A DNA stretch of 64,000 nucleotides, from positions 6,386,001 to 6,450,000 of the forward strand of contig NZ_VLKE01000001.1 in assembly GCF_007830265.1 (NCBI RefSeq), in the 5' to 3' direction. The translations under genes were made by a program, and so were the position numbers. Positions 19,704 to 29,590 of this stretch are shown piece after piece. The notes under the pieces are model-generated. The model saw only the letters and a program-made list of their open reading frames with translations, was not told the DNA's origin and did not search any database. Within the stretch, counting starts at the first letter, position 1. Each line of letters begins with the position of its first letter. This stretch comes from Micromonospora olivasterospora. Its GTDB lineage: Bacteria > Actinomycetota > Actinomycetes > Mycobacteriales > Micromonosporaceae.

Positions 19704-19727
19704 AATTTCTTGCGTCATCTTGCGAAG
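19704..19727. promoter_or_regulatory. Candidate RamB operator between aceA and ramB
   Basis: AATTTCTTGCG and CATCTTGCGAAG place two CTTGCG copies ten bases apart, one helical turn, in the divergent promoter region. RamB proteins are known to bind TTTGC-containing sites near aceA in corynebacteria and mycobacteria. The match is partial and the assignment rests mainly on position. Confidence 0.4.
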
Positions 19728-19792
19728 TTGTTAACGGGTATATTCGCATCCTGCCAATGCTGTCCGACCTGCCAACGACCAGCGGGGAGGTG

Positions 19793-21184
19793 ATGGCGAT
19801 CGCCAAGACCTTCGGCGGCGCCCGGCTGCGCCGGATGCGCGAGGACCGAGCGCTCAGCCAGGCGCACCTGGCGCGCCTGCTGAACATTTCGCCCAGCTAC
19901 CTCAACCAGATCGAGCACGATGCGCGGCCGCTGACCGTCCCGGTGCTCATCCGCATCACCGAGGTGTTCGGCGTCGACCCGACCACCTTCGCCCCCCGGG
20001 ACACGCCGAGGCTGGTCGCCGGGTTGCGAGAGGCTCTCCCCGGTCGGACGAGCGTCGCCGATCTCACGGAACTCGCCACCCGGCTGCCTGAGGTCGCGGA
20101 GGCGGTCATCGACCTGCATCGCCAGTACCGGCAGGCGGACGAGCAGCTCGCCGAACTGCTGGGCGATCGCGAGGCGATCGGTCACAGCCCCCACGACCAG
20201 GTGACCGAGTTCTTCTACCGCCGGCAGAACTACGTACCGGAGCTGGACGAGGCGGCGGAGCGGCTGGCCGCAAGCATCGGACTCCGCCGTGGCGAGGTCG
20301 GAGCCGCACTGCAGGACCGGCTGGCCGAGCGGCACGACGTTCACGTGCGCCGCGACGACGCCAGTTCGCTCGGTGACGAACTGCACCGCTACCGCCCGCA
20401 GACCCGCACCCTGCACCTGTCGACGTCGCTGCGGGCCGGACAGGAGGCCATGCGGATGGCGGCGCAGATCGCGCTGCTGGAGTTCGCCGACGTGATCGAC
20501 GAGATCGTGGAGGAGGAACGGTTCGACGACACGCAGACCCAGATCCTCACCCGGGTCGGATTGGCTAACTACTTCGCCGCCGCGCTGATCCTGCCGTACG
20601 AGCAGTTCCTGTCGGCGGCAGAGCAGCGCCGGTACGACATCGACCTGCTCACCCAGCATTTCGCGATGGGCTGGGAGACCGTGTGCCACCGGCTCAGCAC
20701 CCTGCAACGCCCCCGCGCGCGCGGCGTGCCGTTCTCCTTCGTCCGGGTGGACCGGGCTGGCAACATGTCCAAACGCCAGTCCGCCACCGGCTTCCCGTTC
20801 TCCAGGACGGGCGGCACCTGCCCGCTGTGGAACGTCTACGAGGCGTTCAGCTCGCCCGGCCGGGTGGTCGTGCAGGTCGCCACGATGCCCGAGGGGCAAC
20901 GCTACCTGTGGATTGCCCGCACCATCACCCGCCACCACGGCGGCTACAACCAGCCGGGGAAGGTCTACGCGATCGGCCTGGGCTGCGAGACCCGGCACGC
21001 CGACCGGCTGGTCTACTCCGCCGGGATGGACCTGCAGGCAGCGGGGGCCGCCACACCGATCGGCCCGGGCTGCAAGACCTGCGAGCGGATGACCTGCCCG
21101 CAGCGGGCCGCCCCGCCGATCAGCCGCCGGCTCGACCTGGACGAGAACCGGAGCACCTTCATCCCGTATCCGTTGAAGGACTGA
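19793..21184 (+). CDS. ramB: RamB-type regulator of acetate metabolism (XRE with ImmA/IrrE-like and C-terminal domains)
   Basis: About 463 residues. An N-terminal XRE helix-turn-helix covers KTFGGARLRRMREDRALSQAHLA (leading part shown) with SPSYLNQIEHDARPLT. A central region of IrrE-like character (ADVIDEIVEE, QFLSAAEQRR) and a C-terminal cysteine-bearing domain (GLGCETRHA, GPGCKTCERMTCPQRA) follow. This layout is that of RamB, which represses aceA and aceB when acetate is absent. ATG at 19793 matches where homologues begin but its GGGGAGG is very close; ATG at 19757 is the alternative. The gene is divergent from aceA. Confidence 0.88.
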   Translation: MAIAKTFGGARLRRMREDRALSQAHLARLLNISPSYLNQIEHDARPLTVPVLIRITEVFGVDPTTFAPRDTPRLVAGLREALPGRTSVADLTELATRLPEVAEAVIDLHRQYRQADEQLAELLGDREAIGHSPHDQVTEFFYRRQNYVPELDEAAERLAASIGLRRGEVGAALQDRLAERHDVHVRRDDASSLGDELHRYRPQTRTLHLSTSLRAGQEAMRMAAQIALLEFADVIDEIVEEERFDDTQTQILTRVGLANYFAAALILPYEQFLSAAEQRRYDIDLLTQHFAMGWETVCHRLSTLQRPRARGVPFSFVRVDRAGNMSKRQSATGFPFSRTGGTCPLWNVYEAFSSPGRVVVQVATMPEGQRYLWIARTITRHHGGYNQPGKVYAIGLGCETRHADRLVYSAGMDLQAAGAATPIGPGCKTCERMTCPQRAAPPISRRLDLDENRSTFIPYPLKD

Positions 21185-21218
21185 ACCGAGCCTGTCGGGC
21201 TGGCCTGCTCCGCCTGCG

Positions 21219-22154
21219 CTACGCGGCGGACGGGCGGATGTGCCGGCTGATCAGCCGCTCCAGTTCGGCTCGCATGTCCAGCGTCGTCGCGACGTCCAGC
21301 AGCGCCCTCGCCAGCATCGGTGGCGGCTCCCGGTCGGCCAGCACCAGCCCGACGTGGTGCGCGCGCTCAGGCCGGGCGATCGGAATCAACTGCATTCCGT
21401 CCGGAACACCGAAGGCGTGCAGCCACGGCTGCGCGATCACCGTCGACCAGCGGTGGGTCGAGACGTGCGCATAGAGCACCGAGAGGGTGTCGGACTCCAG
21501 CTTCGGCAGAATCGTCACCCCGGCCTCGGCGAAGTGCTGGTTGAGGATGCGGCGGTTCTGCATGGTCGGCGGAAGCAGGCACAGCGGCACCTCCGACAAC
21601 TCGGCCCAGCCGATGCTGTCGCGCCCGGCGAAGGGGCCGCCCTCCGGCGTGAGCAGCAGATAGCGCTCTCGGTAGAGCGGCGCGGTGCGGACCGCGCCCA
21701 GGGGCTCACCGTCGATGTAAGTGATCCCCACGTCGAGCTCGAACGCCGCCAGTTGGCGCACGATCTGGCGCGACGACAGCGACTCCACCGCGAGCCGCAC
21801 CAGCGGGTGGCGGGCGGAGAACGGCTCGGTCAGCAGTGCCACCGCCGTCAGGGCGGTCGGAATCGCCCCGATCCGCAGCACCCCCGACAACGCCCCCCGC
21901 ATCGCCGACAGGTCATGGCACAGCGCGTCGCGCTCGGCGAGCATCCGACGCGCCGATGCGACGACCCGCTCGCCCTCCGGGGTGAAGCCCTCGAACCGGT
22001 GGCCCCGTCGAACGACCTGCACGCCGAGCTCGGTCTCCAGCTTGCGGATCCCCGCCGACAGGGCGGGCTGCGAGACGTGGCACACCTCGGCGGCGCGGGC
22101 GAAGTGCCGTACCCGCGCCAGCGCGTCGAGATACTCGAGATAGCGCAGCAGCAT
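21219..22154 (-). CDS. LysR-family regulator beside the formate dehydrogenase operon
   Basis: A 311-residue LysR protein: N-terminal winged helix (LEYLDALARVRHFARAAEVCHVSQPALSAGIRKLE, leading part), then a periplasmic-binding-like effector domain. It lies directly downstream of fdhD, same strand, nine bases apart, and so may be cotranscribed with the formate dehydrogenase genes. LysR proteins controlling formate dehydrogenase operons are known in Ralstonia-type bacteria (FdsR), which supports the same role here. Confidence 0.88.
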   Translation of the reverse strand: MLLRYLEYLDALARVRHFARAAEVCHVSQPALSAGIRKLETELGVQVVRRGHRFEGFTPEGERVVASARRMLAERDALCHDLSAMRGALSGVLRIGAIPTALTAVALLTEPFSARHPLVRLAVESLSSRQIVRQLAAFELDVGITYIDGEPLGAVRTAPLYRERYLLLTPEGGPFAGRDSIGWAELSEVPLCLLPPTMQNRRILNQHFAEAGVTILPKLESDTLSVLYAHVSTHRWSTVIAQPWLHAFGVPDGMQLIPIARPERAHHVGLVLADREPPPMLARALLDVATTLDMRAELERLISRHIRPSAA

Positions 22155-22163
22155 GGCCCCGGA

Positions 22164-23069
22164 CTATCCCACCCTCTCCTGCCCTGCCGGTTCCCGCCCC
22201 CCGGCGCCCGGCGCCGCAGGCGTCTGCCGGGCCGGCTCGGCCTGCTCCACCAGCACGCGCTCGGCGCCAGCGTAGACGTTCATGCTCGCTCCGCGCAGGA
22301 AGCCGACAAGCGTCAGACCCGACTCGACGGCCAGATCGACGGCCAGCGAGGACGGCGCGGAGACCGCGGCCAGCACCGGCACGCCCGCCATCACCGCCTT
22401 CTGCACCAGTTCGAAGGAGGCTCGCCCGGACACCATGAGCACGGACCCACGCAGCGGGACCCGCCCGCCCAGCAGGGCCCAGCCCAGCACCTTGTCCACG
22501 GCGTTGTGCCGCCCGACGTCCTCCCGGACCACCAGCAGCTGCCCGTCGGCCGTGAACAGCGCCGCAGCGTGCAGCCCACCGGTGGTGTCGAAGACCTGCT
22601 GCCCCGCCCGCAGCGCAGCGGGCAGCCCGGCCAGCACCCGGGTGCTGATCCGCACCGGGTCCGCGGCGGGACGGAAGCTGGAGGCCAGCCTCACCGCGTC
22701 CAGCGAGGCCTTGCCGCACACCCCGCAGGAGGACGTGGTGTAGAAGTTGCGCTCCACCCCCGGCTCGGGCGGCGCAACCCCGGCCGCGAGCGCGACGTCG
22801 AGCACGTTGTAGGTGTTGCGGCCCTCGTCGTCGCGGGACCCGCAGTAGCGGGCGGTGATCACATCGGCCGCGGCACGGATGACGCCCTCGGTGAGCAGGA
22901 ACCCGTGGGCCAGCTCGACGTCGTGTCCCGGCGTGCGCATCGTCACCGCGAGCGCGCGGGCGCCAACCCGCAGCTCGAAGGGCTCCTCGGCGGCGAGGCT
23001 GTCCGGGACGCGGTGGGCGCCGGCCGGGGTGATCCGCAGCACCGGCCTGCGGACCGACAACCTGCCCAT
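22164..23069 (-). CDS. fdhD: Formate dehydrogenase accessory sulfurtransferase FdhD
   Basis: A 301-residue protein that passes sulfur to the bis-MGD molybdenum cofactor before it is inserted into formate dehydrogenase. SSCGVCG carries the CxxC pair needed for sulfur transfer, and [16 protein letters not shown] plus [11 protein letters not shown] are family hallmarks. The start ATG at 23069 shares one base with the moeA stop (TGATG). Its place in the fds operon fits its role exactly. Confidence 0.94.
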   Translation of the reverse strand: MGRLSVRRPVLRITPAGAHRVPDSLAAEEPFELRVGARALAVTMRTPGHDVELAHGFLLTEGVIRAAADVITARYCGSRDDEGRNTYNVLDVALAAGVAPPEPGVERNFYTTSSCGVCGKASLDAVRLASSFRPAADPVRISTRVLAGLPAALRAGQQVFDTTGGLHAAALFTADGQLLVVREDVGRHNAVDKVLGWALLGGRVPLRGSVLMVSGRASFELVQKAVMAGVPVLAAVSAPSSLAVDLAVESGLTLVGFLRGASMNVYAGAERVLVEQAEPARQTPAAPGAGGREPAGQERVG

Positions 23070-24226
23070 CAGCACCCCCCGCCGGGCAGCGCGATCAGCC
23101 GTACCAGGCTCTCGCCCGGCCCGACGACCGCAATCGCGTCCGCACCGGCGACGCCGCGCAGCATCGCGCTGCCGACGTGCGTCACCGGCTCCGCGACACC
23201 CGCGCGTACCCGGACCGGAATCAGCGTCGTGACGCCGGGACGCCGCGGCAGCCGGGGGCCGTGCGCGGTGCCCAGCGGGGGCGGCGCCGCCCCACGCAGC
23301 CCGGCGAGCACCGGTACTGCCAGGGTCAGGAACGCAACGAGAGCGGCCAGCGGGTTGCCGGGCAGCCCGACGACCAGCGTCCCGTCCGGAAGCCTGGCCA
23401 ACGACTGGGGGTGACCCGGCCGGCAGGCCACGCCGTCGACCAGCAGCTCCGCGCCGAGCCGCTCGAGACACGGGCGCAGGTGGTCGGCCGGTCCGGCCGA
23501 AGACGAGCCCGAGACCAGCAGTACCTGGCCGCTGCCTGCCTCCAGCGCGACGGCCAGCGCCCTCTCTGAGTCCGGCAGCCGGGTGAGGCCGGCCGGCTGC
23601 CCGCCCGCCCATCCGATCAGCCCGGGCAACATCGGACCGATCGCGTCGCGCACCGCGCCCGGCCCCGGCAGCCCCCTGCTGCACAGCTCGTCGCCGGTGA
23701 GCAGCGCGCCGACCAACGGCCGTGGGTGCACCTCGAGCAGGTCGTTGCCGACTGCGGCGGCCAGCGCGGCCAGCTGGGGCGTGACCCGCGTGCCGACGGG
23801 GGCCAACTGCTCCCCCCGCCGACACTCCTCGCCCGCCCGGCGCACGTGCCGACCGAGCGGCGCAATGCCCGCCGCGGTCACCGACTGTTCGTGACGCAGG
23901 GCCTGCTCGTAGGGCAGCACCCCGTCGGTCCCCTCCGGAACCGGGGCACCGGTGGCCACCTCACGGGCCTCGCCGGGCCGCAGCGCCGGCCCGGCGGTCT
24001 GGCCCGCATCGACCCGACCACGGATCGTCCACGGCGGTGTGCCCCGCACGGCGTAGCCGTCCATCGCCGACCGGTCGAAGGACGGCAGGTCGATCAGGGC
24101 GAGCAGCGGTCGGGCCAACGTCGTGCCGACCGCTGCCGCGGGGTCCAGCCGGTCGGGCGCCAGCGGCTCGGCCACCGAGTGGGCCAGCGCCCGCGCCTCA
24201 TTCCAGTCCACCGTTCCCCCGTCCAC
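23069..24226 (-). CDS. moeA: Molybdopterin molybdotransferase MoeA
   Basis: A 385-residue enzyme that inserts molybdate into adenylated molybdopterin. Landmarks are [42 protein letters not shown] (usually TGDE/SGGVS type, here altered) and [11 protein letters not shown]. It is slightly short of the usual 400 residues. The start is GTG at 24226 or GTG at 24211, the latter with a nearer GGGGGA site. It sits inside the formate dehydrogenase operon, giving a dedicated cofactor supply. Confidence 0.9.
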   Translation of the reverse strand: MDGGTVDWNEARALAHSVAEPLAPDRLDPAAAVGTTLARPLLALIDLPSFDRSAMDGYAVRGTPPWTIRGRVDAGQTAGPALRPGEAREVATGAPVPEGTDGVLPYEQALRHEQSVTAAGIAPLGRHVRRAGEECRRGEQLAPVGTRVTPQLAALAAAVGNDLLEVHPRPLVGALLTGDELCSRGLPGPGAVRDAIGPMLPGLIGWAGGQPAGLTRLPDSERALAVALEAGSGQVLLVSGSSSAGPADHLRPCLERLGAELLVDGVACRPGHPQSLARLPDGTLVVGLPGNPLAALVAFLTLAVPVLAGLRGAAPPPLGTAHGPRLPRRPGVTTLIPVRVRAGVAEPVTHVGSAMLRGVAGADAIAVVGPGESLVRLIALPGGGC

Positions 24227-24331
24227 CCGGTTCCAGCCGTGGCTCGTATCCGTCCTGGCCTGTCCATCCCGGCGGCGGTCGCCGGCTCGGCGGCGCGGCC
24301 TCTCGCCGACGAACGTGCGGCCGCGAGAAGC

Positions 24332-24556
24332 TCACGCCGCCTCGGGCAGCCGGGCGGCGGCCGCCACGGCGATCGGGTCGAGCCCGTCTCCGCCCTGATC
24401 GATGTGCGCGAGCAGGGCTGCGCGCAGCCTCGGTGGCCAGAACCTCCGGATGTGGTCGGCCACCGCCGTTACCGCCTCCTCCTGCGGGCGGTGTCGAAAC
24501 TGCCTGGAGATGTCGTTGGCCATCCGCACGTGCGGTGGTGTCGTGAGGGCGCTCAT
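24332..24556 (-). CDS. fdsD: Formate dehydrogenase subunit delta
   Basis: A 74-residue protein with the FdsD pattern: VRMANDISRQFRHRPQEEAV, ADHIRRFWPPRLRAALLAH and the ending GGDGLDPIAVAAAA. It has no cofactor motif. In FdsGBAD enzymes this small subunit is needed for assembly or stability of the cytoplasmic complex. It begins three bases after the fdsA stop and is followed by moeA after about 105 bases. Confidence 0.88.
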   Translation of the reverse strand: MSALTTPPHVRMANDISRQFRHRPQEEAVTAVADHIRRFWPPRLRAALLAHIDQGGDGLDPIAVAAAARLPEAA

Positions 24557-24559
24557 CGC

Positions 24560-27385
24560 TCAGTCCTCCACGATCGCGACCGGGAGCGCGGGGCGCCCGC
24601 CCTCCGCGGCGGCCGTCGCCGTCGCGCCCGCTGGTGTCACCTGCACCGCGGTCACCTTGTACTCCGGGCAGTTGGTCGCCCAGTCGGAATGCTCGGTGGT
24701 GACCACGTTCGCCCCGGACTCCGGGTGGTGGAACGTCGTGTAGCAGACCCCGACCGGCATCCGGTCCGACAGTTGGGCACGCATCGTGGTCTGCCCGACC
24801 CGGCTGGCGAGGGTGACGGTGTCCCCGTCGTGGATGCCGCGCACCTCCGCGTCGTGCGGGTGGATTTCCAGCACGTCCTCCGGATGCCAGGCGACGTTGC
24901 CGGTGCGCCGGGTCTGGGCGCCCACGTTGTACTGGCTCAGGATTCGGCCTGTGGTCAGGATCAGCGGGAAACGCCGCGTGCTGCGCTCCTGGGTGGGCAC
25001 GTAGTCGGTTCTGTTGAAGCGTCCCCTGCCGCGCACGAAGCCGTCGACGTGCATGATCGGCGTGCCGTTCGGCGCCGCGGCGTTGCATGGCCACTGCACG
25101 CTGCCGACCCGGTCCAGCATCTCGAACGAGACCCCGGCGAAGGTCGGGGTGGTCAATGCGATCTCGTCCATGATCTGGGCCGCCGACTCGTAGTGCATGG
25201 GGTAGCCCATCGCCTGTGCGATCTCACAGACAATCTGCCACTCCTGCTTCCCGGTGCGGGCCGGCCGCACCGGGCGGACCCGGTTGATTCGCCGCTCGGC
25301 GTTGGTGAACGTGCCGTCCTTCTCCAGGAAGGACGTGCCGGGCAGCAGGACGTGGGCGAACCTGGCCGTCTCGTTGACGAACAGGTCCTGCACGACCAGC
25401 AGGTCGAGCGCCTTCAGGGCGGCGTGCACGTGCGTGGTGTTCGGGTCGGACTGGGCGATGTCCTCGCCTTGTACGAACAGGGCCCGGAACGACCCGTCCA
25501 GCGCCGAGTCGAACATGTTCGGGATGCGCAGGCCCGGCTCGTCGAGCAGCGGTACTCCCCACAGGTGCTCATAGACCGACCGCACGTCGTCGTCGGCGAC
25601 GTGCCGATAGCCGGGCAGCTCGTGCGGGAAGGATCCCATGTCGCACGAGCCCTGCACGTTGTTCTGCCCGCGCAACGGGTTGACCCCCACCCCGGGGCGG
25701 CCGATGTTGCCGGTCACCATCGCGAGGTTGGCCATACCCATGACCATCGTGGAGCCCTGGCTGTGCTCGGTGACGCCAAGGCCGTAGTAGATCGCGGCGT
25801 TGCCCGCGGTCGCATACAGCCGGGCCGCCTCGCGCAGCTCGGCCGCTGGCACCCCGGTGATCTCCTGTACGGCCTCGGGGCTGTTCTCCGGGCGCGCGAT
25901 GAACTCCGCCCACTCGTCAAAGCCCTCGCAGCGCTGCGCGACGAACTCGTCGTTCACCAGGCCCTCGGTGACCACCACATGTGCCATCGCGTTGACGACC
26001 GCGACGTTGGTGCCGGGGGCCAACTGCAGGTGGTGGCGCGCCTGAACGTGCGGAGAACGGACGAGCCCGATCCGCCGTGGGTCCACCACGATCAGCTGGG
26101 CTCCCCGGCGTAGCTGCTGCTTGAGCCGGGAGGCGAAAACCGGGTGCGCGTCGGTGGGGTTCGCCCCGATCAGCAGCACGACGTCGGCCTCGGCGACCGA
26201 GGCGAAGTCCTGCGTGCCTGCCGAGGTGCCGAACGCCTGGCTCAGGCCGTAGCCGGTGGGCGAGTGGCACACCCGCGCGCAGGTGTCGACGTTGTTGTTG
26301 CCGAACGCCGCCCGCACCATCTTCTGGACGACGTAGACCTCCTCGTTGGTGCACCGCGACGAGGTGATCGCACCGATCGCCCCCTGGCCGTGCTCGGTTT
26401 GGATCTCGCGCAGCCGCCGGGCGGTGAACGAGATCGCCTCCTCCCAGCTGACCTCCCGCCACTCGTCGGTGATCGATTCGCGCAGCCGCGGGGTGAGCAC
26501 CCGGTCGGGGTGGGAGGCGTAGCCGAAGGCGAAACGGCCCTTGACGCACGAGTGGCCCTCGTTGGCGCCGCCGTCCTTGTAGGGCACCATGCGGACCAGC
26601 TCGTCGCCGCGCAGCTCCGCCTTGAACGAGCAGCCGACGCCGCAGTAGGCGCACGTGGTGATCACGGTACGGGTGGGCATGCCGAGTTCGACGACCGAGC
26701 GCTCCTGCAGCGTCGCCGTCGGGCAGGCTTGCACGCACGCGCCGCAGGAGACGCACTCGGAGCTGAGGAAGTTGTCGGCCGCGGTGCCCGCGGAAACTCT
26801 CGAGCCGAAGCCGCGACCCTCGATGGTCAGCGCAAAGGTGCCCTGGATCTCGTCGCAGGCCCGCACGCAGCGCGAGCAGACGATGCACTTGGACGAGTCG
26901 AAGTCGAAGTAGGGGTTGGAGCGGTCGGTCGCCCCGTCGAGGTGATTCTCGCCGTCGAACCCGTAGCGGACCTCGCGCAGCCCGACCACGCCGGACATGT
27001 CCTGCAGCTCGCAGTCGCCGTTGGCCGAGCAGGTCAGGCAGTCCAGCGGGTGGTCGGAGATGTAGAGCTCCATGACGCCGCGGCGCAGGCGCTCCAGCTT
27101 CGAGGTCTGGGTGCGTACGACCATGCCCGGCCCGACCGGGGTGGTGCACGAGGCCGGCGTGCCGCGTGCACCGTCGATCTCGACCACGCACAGCCGGCAC
27201 GAACCGAAGGCCTTCAGGCTGTCGGTGGCGCACAGCTTGGGGATGTCGATCCCGGCCTCCGCAGCGGCGCGCAGCACCGAGGTGCCCGGTGGGACGGCGA
27301 CCACGACACCGTCGACGGTGAGTTCCACGGTGGCCTTACCCGGCACAACAGGGGTGCCGAGGTCGGGTTCCTTGAGCAGACTCAT
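24560..27385 (-). CDS. fdsA: NAD-dependent formate dehydrogenase, alpha (catalytic) subunit
   Basis: A 941-residue molybdoenzyme oxidising formate to CO2. The N-terminal part has a [2Fe-2S] ferredoxin domain (CATDSLKAFGSCRLC), a His-Cys3 cluster (HPLDCLTC), and two [4Fe-4S] sets (CIVCSRCVRAC and CVSCGACVQAC). The CAYCGVGCSF motif then starts the bis-MGD domain. The metal ligand is a cysteine, in ARVCHSPT, not selenocysteine. The start ATG at 27385 has GGGGGAGGG upstream and overlaps the fdsB stop as ATGA; the frame is open further upstream but inside fdsB. The C-terminal molydopterin dinucleotide-binding domain is complete. Confidence 0.95.
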   Translation of the reverse strand: MSLLKEPDLGTPVVPGKATVELTVDGVVVAVPPGTSVLRAAAEAGIDIPKLCATDSLKAFGSCRLCVVEIDGARGTPASCTTPVGPGMVVRTQTSKLERLRRGVMELYISDHPLDCLTCSANGDCELQDMSGVVGLREVRYGFDGENHLDGATDRSNPYFDFDSSKCIVCSRCVRACDEIQGTFALTIEGRGFGSRVSAGTAADNFLSSECVSCGACVQACPTATLQERSVVELGMPTRTVITTCAYCGVGCSFKAELRGDELVRMVPYKDGGANEGHSCVKGRFAFGYASHPDRVLTPRLRESITDEWREVSWEEAISFTARRLREIQTEHGQGAIGAITSSRCTNEEVYVVQKMVRAAFGNNNVDTCARVCHSPTGYGLSQAFGTSAGTQDFASVAEADVVLLIGANPTDAHPVFASRLKQQLRRGAQLIVVDPRRIGLVRSPHVQARHHLQLAPGTNVAVVNAMAHVVVTEGLVNDEFVAQRCEGFDEWAEFIARPENSPEAVQEITGVPAAELREAARLYATAGNAAIYYGLGVTEHSQGSTMVMGMANLAMVTGNIGRPGVGVNPLRGQNNVQGSCDMGSFPHELPGYRHVADDDVRSVYEHLWGVPLLDEPGLRIPNMFDSALDGSFRALFVQGEDIAQSDPNTTHVHAALKALDLLVVQDLFVNETARFAHVLLPGTSFLEKDGTFTNAERRINRVRPVRPARTGKQEWQIVCEIAQAMGYPMHYESAAQIMDEIALTTPTFAGVSFEMLDRVGSVQWPCNAAAPNGTPIMHVDGFVRGRGRFNRTDYVPTQERSTRRFPLILTTGRILSQYNVGAQTRRTGNVAWHPEDVLEIHPHDAEVRGIHDGDTVTLASRVGQTTMRAQLSDRMPVGVCYTTFHHPESGANVVTTEHSDWATNCPEYKVTAVQVTPAGATATAAAEGGRPALPVAIVED

Positions 27386-28947
27386 CGGGTGCCCTCCCCC
27401 TCGGTGTCGGCGGATCGGACGTCGAAGTCGGCGCCGAAGTGCCGGACCGCGCTGCGGACCGGCATCGGCGTCAGGCCGCCCATCGCACACAGCGACCCGT
27501 CAGTCATCAGCTCGCACAGGTCCTCGAGCAGCACCAGGTTGCGCTTCCGCTGCTCGCCGGCCCGAATCCGGTCGATCACCTCAACCCCACGCACGGCACC
27601 GATCCGGCAGGGCGTGCACTTGCCGCAGGATTCCTCGGCGCAGAACTCGAAGGCGAAGCGGGCCATCCTGGCCATGTCGACGGTGTCGTCGAACACGACG
27701 ATCCCGCCATGGCCGAGCATGGCGCCCGCCGCGGCGAACGCCTCGTAGTCCATCGGCAGGTCGAACTGCTCGACCGGCAGGTAGGCGCCCAGGGGGCCGC
27801 CGACCTGGACCGCGCGTACCGGCCGGCCGCTGCGGGTGCCCGCGCCGTAGTCCTCGACCAGCTCTCGCAGGGTGACGCCGAAGTCGGTCTCGACGATCCC
27901 GCCACGGGCGATGTTGCCGCCGAGCTGGAACACGCTGGTGCCGCGCGAGCGCCCGGTGCCGCGCGCGGCGTAGGCCGCCGCGCCGCCGGCCAGGATCGCC
28001 GGTACGGTGGCCAACGAGAGCACGTTGTTGACCACGGTCGGACGGCCGAAGAGCCCTTCCATGGCCGGGATCGGCGGTTTGGTCCGGACCATGCCGCGCT
28101 TGCCCTCCAGGCTCTCCAGCATGGAGGTCTCCTCGCCGCAGATGTAGGCACCGGCACCGACCCGCACGTGCAGGTCGAACCGCAGCGACGAGCCGAGCAC
28201 CCGCTCCCCCAGCCAGCCGTGGGCGTAGGCGATCTCGATCGCAGAGGTCACGGTGGCGACCGCCTCCGGGTACTCCGAACGGATGTAGACGTACCCCTCG
28301 GTCGCGCCGGTGGCGTGCGCGCCGATCGTCATACCCTCGATCAGGCTGAACGGGTCGCCCTCCAGCAGCATCCGGTCGGCGAAGGTCCCGCTGTCGCCTT
28401 CGTCGGCGTTGCAGCAGATGTACTTCACCGGGTCCTGCGCCTCGAGCACGGTCCGCCACTTGATGCCTGTCGGGAATCCCGCCCCGCCGCGGCCACGCAG
28501 GCCGGAGTCGATGACCTCGGCGACGACGTCGGCCGGGGCGAGCTCCAGCGCCCTGCGCAGCCCGGCCAGCCCGCCGTGGGCCTGGAAGTCCCCCACCGAC
28601 AGCGGGTCGACCACGCCGACCCTGGCGAAGGTGACCCGCCGCTGGTCGCGTAGCCACGGCAGCTGCTCAACCGGACCGAGGCACAGCGGGTGGTCGGTCG
28701 GCCCGTCGGTGAGTCCGGTCGTGGCCAGCAGGCCCTCGACATCGCCCGGCTCCACCGGCCCGTAGCCGATCCGCCCGGCGGGAGTCGCCACCTCCAGCAA
28801 CGGTTCCAGCCACAGCAGCCCACGCGATCCGGTCCGCACGATCCGCCACGGTCCCGGCGCGCCCGCCAACTGCTGGGCCACCGCGTCGGCGCCCACCGAG
28901 CGGGCCGCGGTGTCCCGCGGGAGGTAGATCGTGGCCGGCTCGTTCAT
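27382..28947 (-). CDS. fdsB: NAD-dependent formate dehydrogenase, beta (NADH/FMN) subunit
   Basis: A 521-residue NuoF-like subunit. A thioredoxin-like N-terminal region comes first, then GRGGAGFPTGIKW for FMN, NADEGDSGTFADRML for NAD, GAGAYICGEETSML, and the [4Fe-4S] motif ESCGKCTPCRIG. It takes electrons from FdsA and reduces NAD+. It overlaps both neighbours by four bases, so the complex is made in equal amounts. Confidence 0.95.
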   Translation of the reverse strand: MNEPATIYLPRDTAARSVGADAVAQQLAGAPGPWRIVRTGSRGLLWLEPLLEVATPAGRIGYGPVEPGDVEGLLATTGLTDGPTDHPLCLGPVEQLPWLRDQRRVTFARVGVVDPLSVGDFQAHGGLAGLRRALELAPADVVAEVIDSGLRGRGGAGFPTGIKWRTVLEAQDPVKYICCNADEGDSGTFADRMLLEGDPFSLIEGMTIGAHATGATEGYVYIRSEYPEAVATVTSAIEIAYAHGWLGERVLGSSLRFDLHVRVGAGAYICGEETSMLESLEGKRGMVRTKPPIPAMEGLFGRPTVVNNVLSLATVPAILAGGAAAYAARGTGRSRGTSVFQLGGNIARGGIVETDFGVTLRELVEDYGAGTRSGRPVRAVQVGGPLGAYLPVEQFDLPMDYEAFAAAGAMLGHGGIVVFDDTVDMARMARFAFEFCAEESCGKCTPCRIGAVRGVEVIDRIRAGEQRKRNLVLLEDLCELMTDGSLCAMGGLTPMPVRSAVRHFGADFDVRSADTEGEGTR

Positions 28948-29534
28948 CGTGCTTCCTCGCCGTCGCGGTCGGACCGACCAGCCGCGGGCGCACCCGCTGC
29001 CGGGGCGGTACCCGCGCCGTCGACCGGGGCGGCCGGTGGCCCGCCGGGCCGCTGCCGCGCACTGGTGACGAGGCCGTCCAGTCGGGCGCCGTCGACCCTC
29101 CCGTATACGGCGCTCCCGATCTGGGCCGAGGGGCCGAGCGCGCAGTTGCCGAGGCAGAACACCTGGTCGAGGGTGACCGAGCCGTCCGCCGTGGTCTGGC
29201 CGACGTCAACGCCGATGCTGATGCGGGCGTGCTCGACGAGCTGGTCGGCACCGACCGACTGGCAGGCCTCCCCCCGGCAGATCCGCACTGTGGTAACGCC
29301 GGCCGGGGTGGTCCGGAAATCTCGGTAAAAGCTGATCACGCCGTGGATCTCGGCCCGGGAGAGGTTGAGCCCCTCGGCAATCACGCCGATCGCGGCAGGG
29401 TCGACGTGACCGAACTCGGCCATCAGTGTGTGCAGAATCGGTAGCAGGGCTGCGGGGTCCCCGCCGTGCGCGGCCACGACCGACCGCACCCGTTCCTCGT
29501 ATCCAGATCCGCTCACCACGACGCCGTGTGTCAT
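28944..29534 (-). CDS. fdsG: NAD-dependent formate dehydrogenase, gamma ([2Fe-2S], NuoE-like) subunit
   Basis: A 196-residue thioredoxin-fold subunit. Four cysteines in CRGEAC and CLGNC hold a [2Fe-2S] cluster. The first third has the usual helical bundle (LPILHTLMAEFGHVDPAAIGVI, leading part). The last 40 residues are Pro/Ala/Gly-rich and look disordered, more than usual. It is the first gene of the operon; the promoter should lie in 29535-29761. Confidence 0.93.
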   Translation of the reverse strand: MTHGVVVSGSGYEERVRSVVAAHGGDPAALLPILHTLMAEFGHVDPAAIGVIAEGLNLSRAEIHGVISFYRDFRTTPAGVTTVRICRGEACQSVGADQLVEHARISIGVDVGQTTADGSVTLDQVFCLGNCALGPSAQIGSAVYGRVDGARLDGLVTSARQRPGGPPAAPVDGAGTAPAAGAPAAGRSDRDGEEAR

Positions 29535-29590
29535 CGGGCCATGGTCCAGGGAGCCGATCGGCAGGTCAAAGCACTCCTGACTATCGAGGC

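Noticed and set aside
23726..26113. 795-codon forward open frame opposite moeA and fdsA
   Set aside because: Shadow of the reverse-strand molybdenum genes, which carry complete cofactor motifs.
24560..27385. Selenocysteine-type formate dehydrogenase
   Set aside because: The active-site position reads Cys in ARVCHSPT, with no in-frame TGA and no SECIS-like need.
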